A stretch of DNA of 64,000 bases from Adiantum capillus-veneris (taxonomy: Eukaryota > Streptophyta > Polypodiopsida > Polypodiales > Pteridaceae), in assembly GCA_014529385.2 (NCBI GenBank), contig CM043968.1, forward strand, positions 30,103,013 to 30,167,012, in the 5' to 3' direction. The position numbers and the translations under genes were made by a program. Below are positions 10,787-21,664 of the stretch, piece after piece. The notes below the pieces were generated by a model. The model was given only the letters and a program-made list of their open reading frames with translations. It was not told the origin of the DNA and made no database searches. Numbering within the stretch: position 1 is the first letter of the stretch; each line of letters begins with the position of its first letter.

Positions 10787-11393
10787 GAGAACGAGAAAGA
10801 ACTGATGCTGCAGCAGCAGCTAACCGCGCTATCTTCGAGGCTGGCTTGGATGGGGAATAATCCGCATCCAAGCGTCCCCGAGATAGGCGTGGCTACAAAG
10901 AATGTCTAGCCCAGGCCCAAGAAGAGCGTGCCGTGCGCAAGGCAACCTCCTCTGTCCGGGAGTCCTCATGTATGTATACATAGCATGGTGGGCTCTACGT
11001 GTCAGCAAAGAAGTGTACCACAATGTGTCTAGATCCTACTGAGTCTGGAGGTGTCACTGACTTGGCCAACGGCCACAAAGTCTGTACCAGGTCTATAACC
11101 CCCAGGTCTCCCATGTGGTGAGAGAACTCGAGGGCATGTGCCTGTAGCCACTCCATCACTGAGTCCAGAGTCCACTCAGGCTGGTCCCTTCCACATAAGA
11201 GAAAAGAGAAGCCAACCGCTGAGTCGAAGGCCTCTATCCCTCTAGCTGTAAGGAAAAGTACATGAACTCTGAAACAAGCTGCCTCAAAAGTCTGGTGAAG
11301 GGTCGCCGAGAAACCGTGCGAAGTCATAGGCGAAGAAGTCTCACCTATAACGAATGCCGAAGCTCTTCAATCCACGAGGGACCGCTACAAAGG
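10787..11393 (-). pseudogene. LINE ORF1 C-terminus and inter-ORF region
   Basis: Minus-strand sequence between the endonuclease start and the solo D LTR. One frame at 10995-11327 is open for 110 codons (MTSHGFSATLHQTF to VVHFFADT) and probably belongs to the tail of ORF1. I do not recognise a domain. Position between the zinc-knuckle ORF1 and ORF2 is the only support. Confidence 0.45.
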
Positions 11394-11398
11394 GAGAC

Positions 11399-12030
11399 TG
11401 TAACAAACTGCTGACGTGTCAAAGCCTAAAGAATGGAGTCGACTTACAGATGTGGCCGAGGGGCCTAAACCCTAATTTCTGCCAGAAACCCTAACTGGTG
11501 AAACCCTAATTCTGAAAACCCTAACCCTAAAACCTGCAAACCCTAATTCTCCCTAAAACTGCAAAAAACCTAATCCTAACCCTAAGGGCAATAGACAGAT
11601 TCCGAAAATTGCACTGACATGATGACGTGGCAAGTTGTACGGATTTCCGCGCTTTGCTACGGATTTCCGTAAATTGCGCTGGCAGCTTTTTAGCTTTGCT
11701 TTTGAACCAGAAACTTTTGAGTTTTAAAGGCTTTTTACTGTAACTGCTTTTCAGGCCAAGGGCCTTTAAATATGAGGCTAGGGCTCATTCTCTGGCATGC
11801 TTCCTGAAGAAGGTGCAGAGTCTGGAGTATCGGCTTGTACTGTGTTGATGCAATATAAAGAAATACCGAAAGGGGCGCCAAGGTTTGGGGCCAATACTCT
11901 CTGGGGTGGAATTCCGCCACTCCATGTCACGTGTCGTCTCTCTCTCCATTTCAGTTCAGTTGTTATTTGAAGTGCTTACAGTTGTTCAGTCTGTTCTTTT
12001 CTATTGGCACGTGGTGCCCGCCTTGTGACA
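11399..12030 (+). repeat. Solo LTR of family D (D1), TSD GAGAC
   Basis: 632-bp LTR, starting TGTAACAAACTGCTGACG and ending CCGCCTTGTGACA. Perfect 5-bp target duplication GAGAC at 11394-11398 and 12031-12035. It aligns with 29073-29717. It carries a TATA-like CAATATAAAG (11853) followed by AATACCGAAAGGGGCGCC, and a run of AAACCCTAA telomere-type motifs at 11460-11590. It interrupts LINE ORF1. No internal region remains, so this is an LTR-LTR recombination product. Confidence 0.95.
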
Positions 12031-12035
12031 GAGAC

Positions 12036-13640
12036 GTCTGCACCAAAAGGGGGGTTCGCAAGAAAGGCTCTCCCTCTCTCGCCAAGGGACTCATGGCAAA
12101 AGTGTTTCCAAGAGATCTCCTAGCAGATGAGGAAGGTCCCACCCCATGGGTCGGTTGCGGGGTAGGAATGGGCGGAGATGTGGAAGCAAGGAGGGAAGTG
12201 AGAGAGGGGGGGCGGGGAGAGGCAGAAGGAGAGGGGGGAGGTGGGAAGGAGGAAGGAGGCGGGGGGGAAGAGGCGGAGGAGAACTCGGGGGGAGGAGGGG
12301 CTGTCGAAGGTGAGGCTGAGGTGAAGGGTGGAGTTAGAACCTCATCCTACTAAAGAGGGTCGAAACGGTTCCCTGTGGGAACTCATTATTGTTGGCTTGG
12401 AGCCTGGCAACCACCCAGAGGGACAAGCTAGCGTGGTGGCCCCTATTGACCCCGACCACGAACCTTGCCGCCACCCCTCCTCTTCCTGAGCCCCAGGCTC
12501 GGAGGGTAAGTCTGCCTAAGTACCATGTGACTCTGTCTGCCTGCTGCTGGCCAACAACCCTAGGAGGTTGGGGTGGAGCCTGAGGTGAAGGTTGGAGCCA
12601 CCTCCGTGGACACGCCTTCGTAGGATGGCCCATCTGACGACAAATGAAACACTGATTCGGGAGGCCTAAATACTCCACACTTTGGCAGAGCCAACCACCA
12701 CTCACCTGAGGTAGTAGAATGACCTTCGGGAGGGTGTGGGTGTCCCGAACCAGAACACGTACTGTGGAAATGCCAACTGCCTTGGCAGCTAGGGAGGCTA
12801 CCATGCGAGGTGTCTCCAGGACAGTCCCAATATCTGAGCCTATCTAGCATAGGAGCAGAAGGTACTCCCTCCTCAGACCGGGGAAGCAGACTCAAATGGG
12901 ATGGTCTGCCTCCGCGACAAGAACGTCAGTAGCTTGGTCAAAACCATGGCGCCACTATCGAAATGAGCTCGAACTGCTCGGATGGCTAGGGAGCTCATCA
13001 CAATGACCTTGGATGCCATCTCACGCGTCTCAAACTCTATATGGTAATAGCCACGCCCGAGAAGTTGAACGTCGAGGATCTTGCCTACCTCTGCTAAAAG
13101 GCGGGCCTAGAGGAGATCAGGCACCTCTCGTCTGCTACCTAGGTCGGGTGCCGATGGTCTTGCAGATAACGGAGGTCGCTTGGAGGCACTCCACCTCTAT
13201 TGCGAGGCTGATCACTTGCTTTGTCGGCGATAGAGCAAGTCGGATGGTGGGCTCTGCAGGGTCGGGCAAGGGGGCTTCTGGAGAGCCCCTCTGGGGTGGA
13301 GCATGAGCCTCCATCTATGTCTGCCGCTGTGATGGAAAGGGGCCGAGTGGAGACAACCCTCTCAAAAACCTGGTGAGTAGAGTCCCAAAAAACACCACTG
13401 ACAAGGCTAAACAGAGCGAGGTCTGAAAAGGGGGAGGGGGGGACAAGGGAAGGTGCGCAAAGGGGGGTAGACGAGAAGGCGGGCTGAGGGGAGGCGGGGG
13501 CTGAGGACAGCAGCGAGAGGGATGGGGGGAGCAACGCGGGGATAGGAAGCAGCGAGGGGGCAGCACGGGCTGTGGGGAGGCCAGCGCGAAGAGGCTGAGG
13601 GTGGGCGAGCACAGCAGGCAGCAAGCAAGGTTCCTCGTCA
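12036..13640 (-). pseudogene. LINE ORF1 (DUF4283-like, zinc knuckle)
   Basis: Minus-strand L1-like ORF1, an RNA-binding protein. From right to left: a Pro/Ser-rich N-terminal segment (13139-13640), a DUF4283-like core near 12840-12960 (VWVRLPGL-type block, read here as FPGLRREYLL), a VASLAAKAVG block, and a CCHC knuckle CFICRQMGHPTKAC at about 12650. The tail is Gly/Glu-rich in the plus strand (12150-12330). Several frameshifts and stops break it. With the endonuclease at 10023-10786 it forms one LINE of about 3 kb, interrupted by the D1 LTR. Confidence 0.75.
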
Positions 13641-13819
13641 TCGCAATCTCGTTTTACAATGGTACCTCTCCAAAACCCCTCATCTCCTCGTAATCCTTGA
13701 TTTCTTTGCTTACCTTTGGTAGTGAGTGATCCCTAAGACTGTCATGATTCCTCTCATTATCCACACAACAATTGAAAATTGGAAGCCTGCTTTCCATCTC
13801 TACTTCTTATCCTTGTGTA

Positions 13820-14290
13820 AGTTGAGCCATCATCCATGACCTTTGTCTCTATTCGAGTAGCCGTGATATATGGCTACCCAAGGATAAGAGGATAAGTTGA
13901 CATCTCCTGCACAAAGAAGTTTTGCTCATCTTTTACATTCCCTATTGTCACCTTCACAGTTGAACAAGCTCTATAGAGATCTCCACGTAAGTTATTTGCT
14001 GCTCTAAACATCCAACCATGGTCTGTATCTATAGGCCATTTTCCCTTCATGTAGAGGCTTTTGGACATTAGATTGATTTGAGAGCCATGATCTATCAATG
14101 CAAACATATGGCTCCTCAAGGTCACCCAACTTCACCAAGTTTTGTCTTGTAGCTCTTGCCCAATGAATTTTGGAGTAGTGGCTTCCATGAGTGGCTTCAT
14201 CTTCATCATCATCAATCACAAATGGAACATGCTTTGCTTTTCTAGAGGACTGAAAGCACCCAACCACACTATCATCTTCACATTGCTTTG
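13820..14290 (-). pseudogene. Gypsy family G aspartic protease fragment
   Basis: Minus-strand piece of a Ty3-type gag-pro. Upstream part reads VPFVIDDDEDEATHGSHY and then KIHWARATRQNLVKLGDLEEP. After a frameshift the protease follows: FALIDHGSQINLMSKSLY with D-H-G-S in place of D-S/T-G-A/S, then KWPIDTDHGW, KVTIGNVKDEQNFFVQE and the flap-distal TYPLILG. No reverse transcriptase follows; unrelated sequence begins below 13820. This type of protease sits with a CIWC-type gag knuckle in related elements, and such a knuckle occurs at 27490-28010. Confidence 0.75.
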
Positions 14291-16284
14291 CTTGAACATG
14301 TTGTGAGAGTGCGTGTGTGTAGAAGCGTAAGAGAGAAGAGGAAAGAGAGAGAGAGACACAAACGCTAGATGTAGGGAAGAGCGGGCGATCAGCCCCCCTG
14401 ACTACCATGAGCAGAAGACCCAATACACAATGACTAGATGATGGAAGTACCCCCCTGGGCCCCATAAATAGGTGCCCAAGGGGAGGTAGGGCAAGGCCTG
14501 ATAAAAATCCCCACGACCCAACACGAAAATGATATATGGAAATATATGAGGGCGCCTGAACAAGGTGGGCAGCCGCACAGTGCAGTCTAAATGCATATGC
14601 AAAGGGTGGCCAGCCCGAAGGCACACTAGCCGTAAATGTATGCCCTAGACCTGTGAAGCAGGAGAGTGTTGTAAGTTTAATGCCCCCTCTCAGCACCTGA
14701 CGCTGAACAAACCGCGTGAAGCCGAAGATGTGAGGCAAAGTATGAAGATGTCTGCAGCAGTCTGGGATGTCCCAACCGCCAAGAAATCTCCGTGGAAAGA
14801 TGCCGTCACGAGCAGTGTAGCAAACTGTTGTGCTTTGCCGATACATGGTGAAGGTACTGAATGAAGGCCTCGAGCTGAGTGTGAAAACAACTTCTTGTCG
14901 TGAAAGAAGTGCCAACAGACCTGCAAGTGTCATGCCAAATAGGATCTGTGGTGTCTGGAGAAAATGGGCAAGCCCAGGAACCATCATGAGAATGATCGGA
15001 AGCCTGTCAATGCATGAACCAATAACCCAATGTGGCCACGTGGCTAGGCTGTGTAAAAACACCAGAAAGGCCAGATGTAGCAATCTGCGCCATAAACGTC
15101 CTCCGAATCAAGGAAAGCCAGACTAAACAGTCTGCACTGTAGAAGCTACCTTAAGCTGCAGCAGTGGCCGATAGACTATACGAACCACCACCGGATGGTG
15201 TCCTGTCAGTAGGTAGGGTAATCCAAGATGAGGAGAAAGCCAGACTCAACAGTCTGCACTATGAAGGGCCTCTGAGAAGAGGTGTGATCAGACCAAGCTG
15301 TCTGCACCGTAATCATCCTATAGAAGTAGGGAAGCCAGACTCAGCAGTCTGTGCTGTGAAGATCCTCTGAGAAGAGGGAAGACTAGACCAATCTGTCTGC
15401 TCCGTCTTGCTTGTATCTCCTGCCTCCAATCCTCCGGTGTCAACCAAAACAAAATCCACGCCAACAACGCCATCAAATCGCAACTCAGTGTGGCTCTCAA
15501 TGTGAATGAGCTTGAAATGACGTACCGCCTAGGTCGGGGGATAAGTCTGCTGCAAGGTTACCGAGGGTGAGTGTAAGCAACTCTGAAGGTAGCAATCCAA
15601 ATGATCAAGAGTGTGGAAGAGCAACTGCACTACCATCCAAGCCAAGCTCCGGGTGACTCCGGATGTAGTTGCGGAATGATGCCTGATCTCCCGCATCTCG
15701 CGGGTAAACTCTCCAAGAGAGTCCAGAGCACTAAAGTCCCACTCCAGTCTATAGATCCAAGCAATGAACCTGTCCAAGAAGAGATCCAAGACCTCTCCCT
15801 ACGTCCATGTAGATGCTCCTATGTAAGCAAGTAATCTGACGTGTCGAGGTCAAGTGGTAAGTGTCTGTCCACCCAAGATGGTGGTATCTTCTCTGGGAAT
15901 GTCGGAATCCCATATGTCATGACCATGGTCATATCTCGTGTGAACTCCTTTGATGAGTGCATAGGTGTGTCCATAGCATACCACAAGTCGCCACCCCCTC
16001 TGGAGTGCGCAACCGTCGAATGATGGCTGGAATGAATGGATCTTCAAGGATCGTACGCCCGTAGATGATCAAGCCGATGTCGAAGATACCGTGTACTGCA
16101 ACAATCACTGAGAGACCGCAAGGACCACCACCGGATGGTGTCCTGGCAGGAGGTAACTTCATGCTCTGTGAAAAACACAAACCATGTGGCTGCTGTCCAC
16201 CCAAAAACAAAACTGCGAGGTGGTGAAACCGCCACTGTCCAGTGATTTTCAGCGTGCTCGTACGCTCCCGGCATGTTCCGAAGC
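14291..16284. other. Unassigned repeat-bearing region
   Basis: Two kilobases with no protein I can recognise. Open frames such as 14004-15083 minus show no motif. The segment has a TATA-like CCTATTTATGGGG on the minus strand near 14466 and looks LTR-like. Short imperfect repeats of the form CCAGACT-(C/A)AACAGTCTG recur at 15118, 15239 and 15333, and CACCACCGGATGGTGTCCTG recurs at 15187 and 16127. Confidence 0.5.
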
Positions 16285-17423
16285 TGTAAGGTGCAGCAGA
16301 ATGAATGTTTGAACTTTACTCAAGATGAGCGCTCCGAACTGTGCTCAAGGTTCCTTTTGTTCTTATGGAAGGGACAGCCTTCCGTTCTTAATGAGAGAGT
16401 GCTATGATCACAAACAAAGTGAATGGACACTGTGCGTGCAAGTGTATGAGACTGAGAGATAGAGAGAGAAGAGAATACAACACCAGAGACGTTGTGAAAC
16501 CCTCCTCCGAAGGCCCCACTCTCGTCGGCGAGAGTGGTCTACTATTGATTGCACAAACTGGTACAAAGTGAATGCATGTGACTGATGCAAGTCTAGGCTA
16601 GATCAATGACGACGATGAGGATGGCGAGACCCATCTAAGGGCTGAAAACTGACGCTTTCTGCTGTCCAAAAACGCTACTGGCTGAAATCTCAAGCTGATT
16701 TGCTGCTGTCCCAAAACGCTAATGGCTGAAATTGTCTGGCACCACGAACGCTGATGTGGGCTGGTCTTTGCGGCTGAAATCTGTTGGTCTTTAGGCGTTC
16801 AAAGGCTGAAAAACTGCTGGTGCTGTATCTGCTGAAAACACCATGCAATGGGGCGATTTGGGCTTATGGGAAAACACTAGGCCATGAGGTTGTCTTGCGA
16901 TGCAACTGGATCAAAAACACTAGGGCTGAGGTCTTCTGGCGATGCTAACTTGCTGATGAAAAACGCTAATGCTTGGGGAGTCTTTGCTTGGAGAAGAAAA
17001 TGCCACCAAGGGTTCTTGCTGAGAAGTTGCTTGTTGAGCAATGATGCTCCTGCTGTCTCTTCTGCCAATTAGTGCTAGTCTAGGTTTGCTTATATACAAA
17101 CTTACTCAATTTGCCCTACCTACTTCGCAACAAAAGTCACTTAAAAATAATAAGTGAAAAATGTCAAAAATAGGGAAAATAGGCTAAATGCACTGGAAAA
17201 TTCCCCTGAAGGATTCTGATGGATTCTGATGGGAATGCTTATGATCATGCTGTGTGCAACCAGAGGGTATGCATCTACACTAAGTGTCTGGGCATGCACG
17301 GTCTGCGAACAGACTCACAAAAGTGCCAGATCACTTGCTATTCTAAACTGACTTGACTGAACTGAACCCTGATCATGCTGTAGCTTGTCCACGGACACAT
17401 AGGGTTGGATGTGTCACGTGACA
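16285..17423 (-). repeat. 3' LTR of family B (copy B1)
   Basis: 1139-bp LTR in minus orientation, plus-strand ends TGTAAGGTGCAGCAG and GTGTCACGTGACA. The right end abuts a purine tract read on the minus strand as AAAAGGAGAGGA, so this is the 3' LTR of an element extending right. The minus-strand start TGTCACGTGACA is a perfect 12-bp palindrome with a CACGTG core. The centre has many AAAACGCTA-type repeats. A TATA-like TATATA occurs near 17090. Confidence 0.9.
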
Positions 17424-17469
17424 TCCTCTCCTTTTCAAAGTGAGGTACTGGTACCGAACTATATGGCGT

Positions 17470-18500
17470 CGAGGGAGGGAATCCTCGAAAGGACTCTTCG
17501 TCGGCTCACGCTGAGGTGTGGGTCGTGCGATACTTGAACTTCATAAAGGTCTGCAACGCTTGCTTCTTTGGGCCGCGCCGAAAGCAACACAAAGTCTTCT
17601 AAGTCTCCTTCAATGCTTCAACTTGGTCTAGAGTCATGCTTCTTTCTCCTTCAAGAATCTCCATGGCTGAAAATTCCTGAAACCACTTCCAACACAAAAA
17701 CATGAACATACCCATTCCATGTAAAGTGAGTGGAAAAAATATTGTCGTCTTAATAGACTGTGCATGCAATGTAGATGAACAAAGAGATGGAGTGCCAAAC
17801 CGTTCACCACACACACGCAAACAATGAGATCGAATCTTTCTTTGATGATCTAGAGCAATCAACTGTGACAATTCACAAGGGAAATGCCCATGCTTGGTGC
17901 TCATGCTGTCTTGTGCTCGTTCGACGAATGTGTCATGCCAAGGAAGAGACAGGGAATGTGACTTCCTTACATACATACTTTTCAACTTTTCATGAACAAT
18001 CCGCAATATTCGTGCTCATTCATGAGTGAAACGTGCTCAACATACAATATGTCATGCCTACGAAAAGGGATCACATAAAGATGCTGACGAAAATACATGA
18101 AACGAATACGAATGAAACACTCGAACAATGCGTGCGTATGAATCATGCGAACACATAATACTTCCTCTGAGGGTTCTTTGGACCTAGGCTCGAGAGCCAA
18201 GATTGGTTCTTCCTGAAGGGGTGCTTTGGACCTAGGCTCGAGAGCCAAGATTGATCCTTCGTGATTGATCGAATTCGCAACGAGGTTAGCTTCGCTAGAA
18301 AAAGCATCAACTAACACATCATCCTTGTGAACAATCACATCATCTTCATGCAAATCATCATGCTTGTGAGAAATCACATCTTGATCATGCAAATCATCAT
18401 GCTCATCATTATCATCCAAATCATCATGCTTATCTTGTGTGTCATGCTTTGGAGAAGAAGAGACTGAGAGAGTCTCCTTCTCCTGAATCCATTCATTGGG
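17470..18500 (-). CDS. Family B unknown ORF with His/Asp-rich repeats (copy B1)
   Basis: Minus-strand coding region following the B1 protease, where reverse transcriptase would be in an autonomous gypsy element. It opens with ETLSV-SSPKHDTQ, then tandem 12-14 residue units such as HDDLHDQDVISHKH, then a conserved block EEVLCVRMIHTH, FECFI, YVIPF-RHDILY-EH and SLMNEH, then LPWHDTFVERAQDS, then a hydrophobic FPLTLHGMGMFMFLCWKWF and a basic end GPKKQALQTFMKFKYR. One frameshift separates 17982-18419 from 17599-18006. Copy B2 at 34978-35966 encodes the same series of blocks, which argues for past coding function. I find no known domain and give no function. Confidence 0.6.
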
Positions 18501-18587
18501 CGGAAAATACGTTCACTTTCAATGCCAAAAGTGACTCTCCCATTGTCATGCGTGGAGAGCAAGTTGTTCATTCTCCCTCTCTCATTG

Positions 18588-19355
18588 CTAACGTGCAGAC
18601 GAAGATTGAACGAGAGGGTTATGCTCACGAAACCATCGAATGCCCAAAATCATATCACATCCTGAGAGAGGAGAGACAAAAAAAATTCTACGGAAAGCAG
18701 CTTTTTGAATTGTAAACAACACATCAAGGCACTCTTTCGTTATGAGAGAGTCCATACCGGGAGCAAAGCCAGAGACCTCGAGAGGAGATTTCTGACGAAC
18801 CTCTAGGTGGGCTTTCTCAACAAGAGAGGGACTAATCACATCATGCATACTACTTGGGTCAAACAATATGACAAAACGCTGCCCCGTCATATGACCATAA
18901 CATTTAATGAGAGACTCATCAATGGGAGGGTTATGAGAAACTTGGGGCACACTCGTGTTGCCATTGATTGCATTGACAGAGGAAGTCGGTTCTGTGGATT
19001 CTTTAGATTCATTAGAGTCAAGCTTAGGACATGTTCTTTTTATGTGACCCTTAATGTGACAATGAAAACAACGACCTTCCTTAGAATAAGTGCTTTGCTC
19101 TTCCGACGTGATGTATCCTCCTACAATTCCTTGTGCTACCTTTTCATCTGGAGTGAGCTTAGGTTTAGCAATTATGTTAGCCTTACCCTTAGGTTCATTG
19201 GAAGAATTCTTTTCTGAGAGACTATTGAAAGATTGGTTAGAAGAATTACCGTTCTTACCATTCTTACCGTTCTTACCATTCTCAGGGTTCTGAGAAGTCT
19301 GAGAGGTACTTGTCGAAGTCTTGTTTTCCTTAGGCTTTCCCTTGTTATGCTTCAT
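18588..19355 (-). CDS. Family B zinc knuckle and aspartic protease (copy B1)
   Basis: Open minus frame of 255 codons. A Lys/Asn/Ser-rich linker with GKNGKNGKNGN repeats leads to a CCHC knuckle CFHCHIKGHIKRTC, which binds RNA in Gag. The protease follows: FVILFDPSSMHDVISPSLV, VSGFAPGMD, and the C-terminal GCDMILGIRWFREHNPLV. The catalytic Asp is present but the triad is D-P-S-S rather than D-S/T-G-A/S, so activity is doubtful. The frame is the same as that of gag, separated only by a TAG at 19359-19361. No reverse transcriptase motif follows. Confidence 0.85.
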   Translation of the reverse strand: MKHNKGKPKENKTSTSTSQTSQNPENGKNGKNGKNGNSSNQSFNSLSEKNSSNEPKGKANIIAKPKLTPDEKVAQGIVGGYITSEEQSTYSKEGRCFHCHIKGHIKRTCPKLDSNESKESTEPTSSVNAINGNTSVPQVSHNPPIDESLIKCYGHMTGQRFVILFDPSSMHDVISPSLVEKAHLEVRQKSPLEVSGFAPGMDSLITKECLDVLFTIQKAAFRRIFFVSPLSGCDMILGIRWFREHNPLVQSSSAR

Positions 19356-19358
19356 CTC

Positions 19359-20190
19359 CTATGCGAGAGCAATCGCTACCGCCTTGTTGAGATCGATTGG
19401 ATCGAGCACCTCGACATCATACTTGATATACTCGTCCAATCCGTAAAGGAATGTCTCTTTGCGCTTATCATCCGACTTGCGTAATTGGGTACCTAGCTGC
19501 AAAACACGATTAGAGAAAGACATAATTGGTATATTATTTTTCTTGAGAGCGCGCCAATCGTCCTTCAATCGTGCGAGGTACTGAGGTGGCATAAACCGCG
19601 CCTTGAGCTTGTCTTGCAAATCAGCCCAATTGAAGGAAAGGGGCGTAAATTCGTCGGCTTCCTCTAGGTGCGCGGCTAACTGTGCCTCTTGCCATGCGTG
19701 GTACCAATTGATGGCATCACCGGCAAGGTACATAGCTGTCGTCAAAACTTTGCTATTCCCTGTCTTCTTAGTTGTCGCAAAATAAGCATTAAATTGATGC
19801 AACCAAGAATGAATAACCGTAGCATCCATCTTACCATCATACTTACTGAAAGTCAACTTCTCTGTGACTGGGTTGTTGGAGTCAGCATCCCGGCTTGCTC
19901 CACTTGAGGAACTACCAACCTCTTTGGTTGGTTCAGACTTTGAGGCAAGAACTTGTCGAACCAATTCTTGAGTGCAGAGGTCTCTTTGAACCTCACGATC
20001 GCCACCAAGGCCGCTCGCCGTGCTTCGGCTTCCTCCTTTCTTTATGTTTTTCTTTCTTTTCGTTCGTCGTGCTCGTGTTCCAAGGCAATGCGAGTCGCTT
20101 CTTGTTTGGCCATCATGTCCATCATCGACTTGACCATCGCTTCCATAGGATTTGGTACAATTTGTGGCGTAGATGGAGAAGGAGGAGGGT
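19359..20190 (-). CDS. Family B gag (copy B1)
   Basis: Minus-strand Gag of a Ty3-type element. The clean frame 19359-19964 has the capsid-like retrotransposon gag domain: KLTFSKYDGKMDATVIHSWL, AMYLAGDAINWYHAW, SFNWADLQDKLKARFMPPQY, YGLDEYIKYDV. N-terminal coding continues to about 20190 (EAMVKSMMDMMAKQEATR), with a frameshift near 19960-20040. Gag ends at an in-frame TAG after IALA. The 5' end is cut at 20198 by the C element, so the B1 leader and 5' LTR are not seen. Confidence 0.85.
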
Positions 20191-20198
20191 CGGAAAAA

Positions 20199-21664
20199 TG
20201 AAACCGGCCTGTACTTTCAAAAGGGCGGTAGACTTTAGACTTAAAACTTATTTGCTTTCACCCATTTAATTTGTCGCTCACTTTACCTGTACTTTCAAGA
20301 CACAACAAAGGGGAGAGGGATACACGCTGCTAAATTGCACCTGTATGAGTAGACCGACACCAGATTGGCCCCTAACTTAGGCGCCCCTTTCGGTATTTCT
20401 TTATTGTTTAAAAGAGGGAACAAACGATGTGGTTCCCTACAAGCTGCCCCGCACAAACTAGGCTGAATTTCAACTGTTCCGGCCTGATTTCGGCAGCATA
20501 ACTGTACTAGGACCGTTCACAGTCAATATTCCCACGCATTGAATGACTTTCCCGACGCATACGGGCACTTTGCAAAACCTGGCGAGAATCTGCAGCATGC
20601 TGAATTCTCTGTTTTCAGCCCCGAAAATGCGCCAGATCACCTGTACAGTGGTCCCCTCGTGTCCCCGAACCTCCTGGGGGTATTAGGGACCGTTTAGGGC
20701 CAAAACCCTAAACCTGCAAAAATACACAGCAGGCTGTAATTTACTGTTTCGGGCTCCGTTTCACGTGCCGGTCGCATCCGTAGCAAGTCCTCGAGCTCCC
20801 GCACCTGTAGGGCTACTTGCCCTTTGAATCGGACGAGATTTCTGGCGTGAAACCTCTCCGAATTCACCTGTACTTGCGGGGGATTAGCCGCTAGCTAATC
20901 TAGTACCTGTGCAAGAGGCTCTTGCCTCGGCAATCACGCATGAACCCACACAACTGTACATTGGTCAATTGAAAAGCCCACTAGAGGGGCATAACATACT
21001 GCCATAGGGGAGAGAGAGGCCAGTGCGTAGCGTGCAGGGCATCACTCCTGGCACCGCACTGTGAAAGGAAGCACTCCATAGCTCTTAACCTGTGACAAAA
21101 TCTGCAAATGAGCCTCTTTTCCCTTCAAATTCAGCGCCACCTTCTCTTGCATGAGGAAAGTGCACAGAAATGTGCCACTTGGCACATTTACAAGTCATTT
21201 CCCGTTTCGGGGTTGCCGCCTAAAAATCTTCCAACCGGTTGCCCAGTTGACTTCACGGCAGAGTAAGAAAATGTTCCCCTTGTCATTCCGGAGGTAATGA
21301 CGCAAACACATTTTCACGTCCCAAAATAGCAGTTCCCTAAATTTTAGGAGATGCTGCCATTGTATCTTTCCAGGTCATCTGACCCCCTTTGTACGCTGCA
21401 GCCACACCCAGAATTGAAATGTAGCCTCTGTAGCAAAGGATTCCACTTTGGCTAGTCAATGACCCCACTTTGGCTAACCATAGTCCTTGTCCAACCTTAG
21501 TGCTCTCTTGCCCTCACGCCTGGACTCCCTCTGGACAGTTCCACACTAGCTATGCAATGCAGGGCAGTTAGATTTCCCGAGGGGTGTTTCCAAAAAGTGA
21601 AAGTAAATAAATAATAAGAAAGAAATCAACAAAAAGGATAGATAGTAGTCACACGCTTGTGACA
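20199..21664 (-). repeat. 3' LTR of family C
   Basis: 1466-bp LTR in minus orientation with plus-strand ends TGAAACCGGCCTGTAC and CACGCTTGTGACA. It is followed by the purine tract read on the minus strand as TTTCAAGAGGGGGGTA. The block GGCGCCCCTTTCGGTATTTC at about 20380 is the same one seen in A and D LTRs. AAAACCCTAAACC lies at 20702. It sits directly in the 5' part of the B1 gag. Confidence 0.85.

Noticed and set aside
11931..12353. Gly/Glu-rich plus frame of 140 codons
   Set aside because: Spans the D1 LTR end and the antisense of LINE ORF1; low-complexity GGA repeats explain it.
13139..13641. Pro/Ser-rich minus frames as a separate cell-wall protein
   Set aside because: They run in the LINE ORF1 direction directly upstream of its DUF4283-like core and differ in frame, so they are better read as its N-terminus.
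14004..15083. 359-codon minus open frame
   Set aside because: Only its last 70 residues relate to a gypsy polyprotein; the remainder is hydrophobic, without motif, and crosses LTR-like repeat sequence. Treated as a chance frame.
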